From assembly GCF_019399895.1 (NCBI RefSeq), contig NC_091871.1, positions 5,733,001-5,797,000 of the forward strand: DNA of 64,000 nucleotides, given 5' to 3'. This DNA is from Cardiocondyla obscurior (Eukaryota > Arthropoda > Insecta > Hymenoptera > Formicidae). The number at the start of each line of letters is the position of its first letter. Positions within the stretch are counted from its first letter, which is position 1. Below the pieces are notes generated by a model. That model was given only the letters and a program-made list of their open reading frames with translations. It did no database searches and was not told the DNA's origin. Of the stretch, positions 56,945 to 64,000 are shown piece by piece. A program made the translations under genes and the position numbers.

Positions 56945-58188
56945 ATACTTTCTAATAAGTTCAGCACACCGTGGTTTCGTATTTTAAAGATGATTTTATT
57001 CTTGGCTGTTATAAACGTCTATACTCTACGAAGGCTATCAAGTTAATAATTCTTGTTCGAGTGTCGAGTAACGAGTAAATTTTTCATCGTAAATTTGTTT
57101 TCTTTTGTAGAACGTGTTGCATTTTTTTATAATTAATTTATTCTATTATTTGATTATAAATTAATTTTTACTTTATTATAAAAACTTAAATTTTTTTTTA
57201 ATTTTATTTATATATCTGATAAAAAAATTAATCATTTTTATAAAATAATATGCAATAAAATCTCGAGATATACACATTATGATTATTTTCATTAAGGAGT
57301 AAAATTACATTTTATAATTATGAAAATTGAAATATAATACTAGTCAATGTTTTAATTTTAGCATAATAGTTAGCATAATAATTAGCATATTTTGATTTTA
57401 GGATATTAATATGTTGTAATTGTTAATATATTTGTGTTTAGCGAACGTAATCTTTTACAAATTTAATATTTTATAAGAAATATTTATATAACATTATTTT
57501 TGTTATTAAACTTTTTAATCATTTAATTTTCGGAAAATTTTATATATTAAATAGTATTTTTACATGTTTTACACTTATTGAGTATACAGTGTACCATTTG
57601 AATGGTACATCATCACTCAACGTTTTACTATTATTAAAATTTTTATTTGATCAATGTTTTATACAAATCTACATTTTAGTTTAAAAATCCGGCACTAGTA
57701 ATATATTCTTATATTATGATTTTATAAGGCAAATCGCGATTCTCGAGACACTAAACATAAATGTTTCTTTTTTTATATTAATAATGTATTATTGCTTATT
57801 TGCCTCTAGTTTGTATACGTTTATGCAAGGAAAAAAAAATTGTAAACTTGTGAGAATTTATGCCACTCAAATACATACATCACTTTGCCACACATTAATG
57901 TTATAAGACACAAAAATTTAAATATAAATTGTTGATAAATAATCATTTATGTAACTATCAAATTATTAACCCTTTATAAAAACTACATCCAATAAAGTTA
58001 GTTTTAAAGTTGATCAACGTATACTATTTTTCGCGTTTTAACACATCGATAAAACAAAAAAAAATTATGGGAAATTTAGGTAAACTGATTATAGTTTTTA
58101 TTTCTGTTTGTTTCATAATTTACAGGATACTCGAAATATGTGAGTATGCAATACTCATTACTTTATTATTTTGCATTACTATGCTTTT
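56945..58188. other. AT-rich spacer between the TECPR2-like gene and OSCP
   Basis: Very AT-rich with no supportable exon. It should hold the convergent 3' UTRs; an AATAAA lies near 57254 on the plus strand. I looked for a continuation of the TECPR2 C-terminal domain here and found none. Confidence 0.6.
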
Positions 58189-59302
58189 TTACGCTGCAGC
58201 TTCAATGAGCTCAGTATACATTTTAACTTTACTAGCAACACTCATATCTATGTATTTATCACCTACTGATACTACCATACCGCCAATGAGGGAAGGATCT
58301 ACTTTGGCAGTGAGTAAAATAGTCTGACCCTTTTTCAAGAAACGCTTTAGGGTTGATTCCAATTTCGTTTTTGTGTCGGCATCAAGTGGATTTGCAGTAA
58401 TTACTTCACATACCACTTCTCCTCTGTTAGCTGACATGAGGAGCTTATACAAATTAATAATAGCATTGAGTTTAGGTAACCGGCCATTTTCTGCAAGCAG
58501 TGTCAGAAGATTTCCTGTGGCTGGATTCATGTTACCCTTACTTCCAATGGCCTTGAAAGCCTCCACTTTGTCTTTTCGTTTTATGGAAGGATTCTTTATA
58601 AAATCGGTCAATGTGGCATTTTTCTTTAATTGATCCTGATTTGTATATAATTGCAGATTAATATTTGAAATTGATGTGATGGTAAATCTAATTAATATCA
58701 CAAGCAAATATAATTTTTTATTCTTATAAATCATACCTGAAAACCAACTAAATCCTTCTCCACTGCATCCAAAGTTTTCTGTTTGGATGCTGCTGAAAAA
58801 AGAGCTGTAGCATATCTGCCTTCTAATCCAAAGACTTGTATTGGTGGCTGTAATAATGTAAATTAATCAAAGGTAATTAATACACATACATAAACAATTA
58901 TTTACAGAATAATAAAAAGAAATCACAGAGGAATTAAAGCATTAAAGTAACTGTATCCAAAAGTTTACAGTCAGGCTCATCATCTGCATGCAGAGTTCGT
59001 TTGTTAGATGAAAAAAAAAAAAGAAAAAACTATTGAATACCTTCACCAGCTGTTGCGCGGCAGTAGTCGTCGAAAAAGTACGCGTCTGAAACAAAAATTA
59101 TTTACATTAATAATAAGTAATTAATACCATTGGCAAGATATCCACATTGTTATACAGGCAACAAATACGTTTAATTTATGTAATATGTTTACGATAACGC
59201 TTTCGAACGTGAGACGTGAATAATCCTATCGTCGGGGATTCAAGAATACTTTAACACGCGTGTATTTTCATATGTACTCACAATTATTCGACCAACAGAC
59301 AT
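58189..59302 (-). CDS. ATPsynO: ATP synthase subunit O, OSCP (mitochondrial F1Fo peripheral stalk)
   Basis: Four exons (59302-59282, 59085-59041, 58847-58737, 58635-58189) give 207 aa, near the 213 aa of the human protein. OSCP sits on top of F1 and joins it to the peripheral stalk so that F1 does not spin with the rotor. The first 22 residues (starting MSVGRIIRTRTFSTT) are basic and hydroxylated with no acids, a typical mitochondrial presequence. The mature start is PPIQVFGLEGRYATALFSA, the conserved OSCP opening. The C-terminal signature around GGMVVSVGDKYIDMSV is intact. An uninterrupted ending (ELIEAAA) agrees with family length. It is convergent with the TECPR2-like gene. Confidence 0.96.
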
Positions 59303-59579
59303 TTTTACGGATCTCGACAGCGATCGAAGGAGCGAAGGTACGATCTTTACTCAGCCACCATTATATAATGCAAAAATACTCTTGTACTCTACTGCCACCA
59401 ACGTTCAACGTTCTACATTACACGAACAAGTTTCGCTATCGGTAACACAATCTGTATACCACATGAATTCGGTAACGACGCGGCTCCTAGGTGGTGTCTC
59501 CATCGCTAGTGTGATGGCGCGCTCTCGGCTACAACGGTCTTACGCTGAAACGGGTCTCTCGTTTTTGCAGTAAATACGT

Positions 59580-59987
59580 AGGAAAAACGCGAGCATCGCG
59601 ATCCGAAATCGTGTTTAAACGGTTCATTAATTACCAGCGTGCAAGAGGAGTATAAATACAATGGCCCGGCGTTGATAATCGGCTCGTATAACGTCGCTGA
59701 TCGTGGGATGGTTGGGTTCGAAGTGAAACAGAACCTTAATTCGAGGAACAAGAGTCGCGATCCGAAGTCGCGCGCGAGATGTCGCTAAGAGTCCGATCGC
59801 GTCGGGTGGCCGCGTCAGTATTCGCGGCGCGTCCCGGAATCTCGGATTCGGAATGTGAACTCGCGTTGCTAATTACGTGTGCGCGCGAGTGTTAATCAAA
59901 CGGAGCTGCGGACAGGTGAAAAATTCAAGGAAACGGAGGGCCAAGGAAGGATGGGAAGGAGGTCGAGAACGTGACGTGGCCTAGCAA
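59580..59987 (+). other. Candidate first, non-coding exon of an unknown plus-strand gene
   Basis: A CpG-rich block divergent from OSCP ends in a strong donor (AGCAA|GTAAGT, GT at 59988). The only ATG close to it opens an eight-codon frame, so the exon would be 5' UTR. The rest of the window to 64000 would then be its first intron, with the coding part outside. The gene identity cannot be told from the window. Confidence 0.4.
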
Positions 59988-62900
59988 GTAAGTCTTCTTT
60001 CTTCAAACTTTTTAAATTTGCCGAGGATCAACGGCTCGTGTCTCTGCGGCTCCGAAATTCGGAGGTTGTATCTGGGGATATCGCGCGTCTTGTCTCGAGC
60101 GAAATGAACGAAGGGTTTATTCCTCGTCCCTTTAATCCCGGACCCGAGGAGCGTATCGAGATATATATATATATATATTATATATATATTATATGTTACG
60201 CCGAGGGGGACGCGAGAGGTTGAAAAAGTTGAGAGACTTTGGGAGTGGAAGGATTAACATATAATGGCAGCGACAATGATCGATTCGTTTCGAACGAATC
60301 AAATTTATATTTCATCAACGTGATACATTATGTCTCATCTTAATTTGATTTTGCTATTTGCGTCGATTTGCGAGGCCTGAGCGGCCGGGTTTTTTTCTAA
60401 CGCACTTTTCTTTTCTCTATATCGCCTAAAAATACGACACGTGTCGAACGCTAATGTCCTTTTTTTATTTTTATTTTTATTTTCTATTCGTTTTTGTGTT
60501 CCCTCAAACGTAAAATTCGACGAAGTGAAATATTCGAGTAGTTTCGGTCCCTTTTTTTTTCTTTTTTTTTTTTAATACCGCGACAGGAATAAAGGAACGC
60601 AGAGATGATCGAATTGTCGATCGCTATTCCACAATCCTACACATTCCGAAGCTGACGATTATTGAGTGCGGTGATTTAGGTCGCCAGGTCATCTTCTTCT
60701 CCCTTTTTATTACCCTTCCTCGATCCCGATCACGATTGATATGTGTAATTTAATCGAACGTACGTACACTCTCGCGTTGCTTTGGAACAGAAGCAGATCG
60801 CTGTTCCGCCGAGGACAAAGCCTTGGCTCCAAAAAAGTAAAAGAAAAATTCGGAGCATTTTCCGTCTTAATTCTTTTAAATCATTAACAGAATAGACTAA
60901 ATTTACTTTAAGATAAATACTATAAGTAATATATCCAGATTAAATTAACATGTAAAATTCTTTTTTATTTCCCCTACATGTATATTTGTAATAACAGAAA
61001 ATATCTTATTGCTTAATATTTGTTTAATTTAATTAAAATGATAGTGCGTTTTATCGTTCTGGAAGCTTTTATCTTATCTCAGGAGCTAAGGCTTTCTTCC
61101 TTAGATGGACAGAACGAGATATGGTCATTTCCACCGCGAGTGCTTTTCCGCCTTTTCGCGCGCAACGCTCATATAAAATAGTCACTCTCTCCTGTTGCGC
61201 GTACACGAGTACGATCTTAGTCTAATTTACATACGTAACAACTCAAATCGAGTTACTCCGGAACGCTCGAGGTATCACGTATGATCCTCATCGTGAGAAC
61301 GTAATAATTGCAACGTAAGACTCAATGGTGCGATCGCGTGTTTAAAAAAGTATGTCGGAACGTTTTCGGATAGAAAGGGAAAGTAACAAAATATCTCGTA
61401 TCTTTTAACGTTATATTATTGCGGTATATATGTATATATATGTATATATATATTATATATACGGCCGTATTTGACGTTCTCTGATGAGTATCGATCTTGT
61501 CTTTCCTTTTCTCTTTTATTTTTTTGTTCCTTCATAGACGCCCGCCGGCCGGTCGCACGCAGCATCGTCATTAACCCGAAACAGTAACGCTCTACTTGTG
61601 CGAAAATACAAAAATATCCCCTTTTTCCTGCGATACGGATTTATCATCACGAATTAAAGCGTGAGAGGCAAACCTTGCGGAATAAAAACTGATCGGTGAA
61701 GCTGGGGGGGTCTTTCTCTCATTTCTCTTTTATTTTATACATTTCTCTCCTCTTTCTCTTTTTTTTTTTTAACGTCGTTACTGATTAGGGTTAAAGTTAC
61801 GAGATTGTGCTTCCGGCTATGTATCTCATACATGCGCGAGAAATGTATGAACGGGCGTGCGCGACTAAATCTATAGTTATTTATACACATATATATGTAT
61901 ATGTAAGTATACATACATACATATATATATATGTATCTTTGCGCAACGCTTTTCTGCGTGCGTACTCCTACGTATTGCTTTGTAGACAATCTCTATATAC
62001 ATATATATACGCGAGATGCGAAACGCGCGTACCTACGGCTACAATGCGTGCGCGCCCGCCGCGCATTATAAATAGATCGAGGTTGGTCCACTCACTTGTA
62101 AATACGCTAGGATATTATAATTGCTCCACAATCTACTTCGCTTAGACACGACATAGACGCGTTAAACTCCGCGCGGTATATTTCGAATGCGCTCGGCTAG
62201 AGTGTTCCGCCCGGGGAATTAGTAGAGACCCGGTTAATCGGAGATTACAAGCTAATTTTGATTACGATCCCTCGATTAAATCTGACACGAACGATAAATC
62301 TAAAAATCTAAAACGCGACGAAGTGGGGGAAGGGGGGAAGGAGAGGAGAAATTGATCTTACCGTGCGTGAGATACGATTTCGGAAAAGCTCCAAGTTAGA
62401 TTATCCGAGCAATCGTAGGCGGGATTGATGAAACGATCACGTGGAGTGGACTTGAATAAAGGGCTCCTCAACATCGGGCGGCCCTTTTGTCCGCGACTTG
62501 GAAATTTAATGGGGCAGCGGAGTTCTTAGGAAGGACTAGAATGACGATAAAAAAAAAAGAAAAAATGAGAGCAGTATCAAGTGCCACTAGAATTCTTGCT
62601 GAAAGACGTAAAAGGTGCTGAAATTCCCTCTCTCTCTCCTTTCTTTCTTTTTTTTTCTTCTTTTTTCACCTATCCGTTCCAATCGTTTGTTTATCCGTGT
62701 TCGCCGCGGCACGGCTTGTTAATAATTTGATCAACCGCCGCGAGCTTCTACTTTGATTGTCACCGGCTGTATACGTGCGTTAAAAATTTGCTCCAGGGAT
62801 ATCCTTCAAGCGTGGACAGGTTTAGGCCTCTCGATTAGGCCTCGAAGTGCATTTTTTTATTTTTTTTCTCCCGACGTTAATCGTTGCGACGTCCCTCTAT

Positions 62901-64000
62901 CTGTTCTCCTTCGCAGCGAGTAACCCGCAAGAGACGTATATTAATGACGCGGGAACTAGCTGAGAAATTACGGTAAATGGAGACGCGATATATTAAAGTT
63001 TCGTCGAAAGTGAAGCGACTTTGAGCTCCCTAGAAAATAAATCGGCCAACTATTACACGCCTCTCTCGGGGCACTCGATAAGCGTGACTTTTTCCACCGC
63101 GATTCGTTTACCGAGCAGTCGGTTACCTGTGATAACTTTATTTTAGGGAATTTCGCATTAAAATCACTGCGAAAATATCGGGTGCGCATTAATTATTCAC
63201 ATAATCGGAACTATATTACGTTTTAATGAGACAGGATGAATTATATGTACGTTAAACGTAATTAGTGCTCGCGGCGCAGCAGAGAAATCTGAAACCGTTG
63301 CGGAAGTAGGACGATTGCCGGTCTCTGTTGCTGCTCCATCGGTGCATCCTCCGTGTTCCGTTGTTCCGATTGATTTTGTTCCCAGGATTGTGAAGGGCCA
63401 CGGGCTTCTCTAGGGAGAGAATCAGAGAGAGAGCATTTTATGACGTAGATCGCTATCTTGTCGTGGCCTATGTGCCCGAAGAAAGAGATCAGGGTACTAA
63501 AATGTCCGAGTTGTCGTGTAGATTTAAAGAGACACCTCGTGATAACGTGGCAAAAATCAGTGGCACCGTGCAAAGTGTCTTTATTCAAGTGATATTTTTT
63601 TTCCCCTCTTTTCCTCTTTTCTTTCTTTTTTTTTTTAATTAAAAACGTAGGTAGCTAACGTGTTTCGAATCTCACGAGGATGGAGGTAAAAAAGTATCGC
63701 GATTTCTCCCGGTGAAAAGAGGGACTTAATTCTGTCAACGCGACGATCGCTATAAATTGCAATGCCATCGGAGGGTTCTTCCCGGATAACGTCGGTAGCG
63801 ACAGGAATATGAAATTCCGCGAGAGATTGAGAGCGTACAAGGATAATCTCGCGAGGTTTGACGTAACACGCGAGAAGGATGTCGGCGCTCGTGTTAATCT
63901 CAAATAACGGATGTAACACATATATTCCGGTTAGATAAGCTTCATCCATTATCACCGACTGTATTTATCTGTCCGGCGAAACGAAATTAATTTCGTGCAA
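59988..64000. other. Probable intron or intergenic DNA at the window end
   Basis: No coding gene is recognised. The stretch holds T- and A-rich runs, TA microsatellites (about 60161-60190, 61426-61463 and 61890-61933), and many CpG-containing patches. Open frames near 63262-63588 and 63635-63955 on the minus strand overlap each other in different frames and match no family I know. Confidence 0.5.

Noticed and set aside
63262..63955. Overlapping minus-strand frames near the window end
   Set aside because: They lie in different frames over the same DNA and have no family resemblance and no clear splice sites.

Overview
The window is nuclear DNA from an insect, most likely a hymenopteran and perhaps an ant. 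The evidence is spliced genes with GT..AG introns, arthropod-type orthologues, AT-rich spacers and CpG-rich promoter blocks; no single marker fixes the species. I rebuilt exon structures by joining frames at splice sites, and every main model closes in frame.

Layout: 1-7366 is mostly non-coding. It holds a dense cluster of CACGTG E-boxes (3105-5032) and a possible spliced minus-strand RNA. 7383-8208 (+) encodes a small protein whose helix resembles the vertebrate CLOCK repressor CIPC. 11372-13855 (-) is golgin-84. 13984-16790 is a repeat complex: inverted repeat arms flanking a recent tandem duplication. 17172-18396 (+) is Tim8, with a palindromic MITE in its intron. 18496-19611 (+) is single-exon Pex3, only 99 bp after Tim8. 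20217-22031 (-) is proteasome ATPase Rpt6. 22873-24616 (+) is the SH2-SH3 adaptor Crk. 27186-29575 (-) is AMPK alpha. 30820-36688 (+) is eEF2, whose introns appear to host several snoRNAs. 41459-51815 (-) is the MRCK/Genghis-khan kinase. 54089-56944 (+) is a TECPR2-like protein that ends without the tectonin domain. 58189-59302 (-) is the ATP synthase OSCP subunit. 59580-64000 looks like the 5' end and first intron of a plus-strand gene that leaves the window.

Most genes are housekeeping genes. Many stand head to head across a CpG-rich spacer (golgin-84/Tim8, Rpt6/Crk, AMPK alpha/eEF2, MRCK/TECPR2, OSCP/unknown). They are not one pathway, although AMPK and eEF2 both act in energy control of translation.

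The main points of interest are the CIPC-like gene with its E-box-rich upstream region, paired box C/D snoRNAs in neighbouring eEF2 introns with the same apparent 18S rRNA target, the Tim8-Pex3 arrangement, the MITE with its exact 8-bp target duplication, and the shortened TECPR2.
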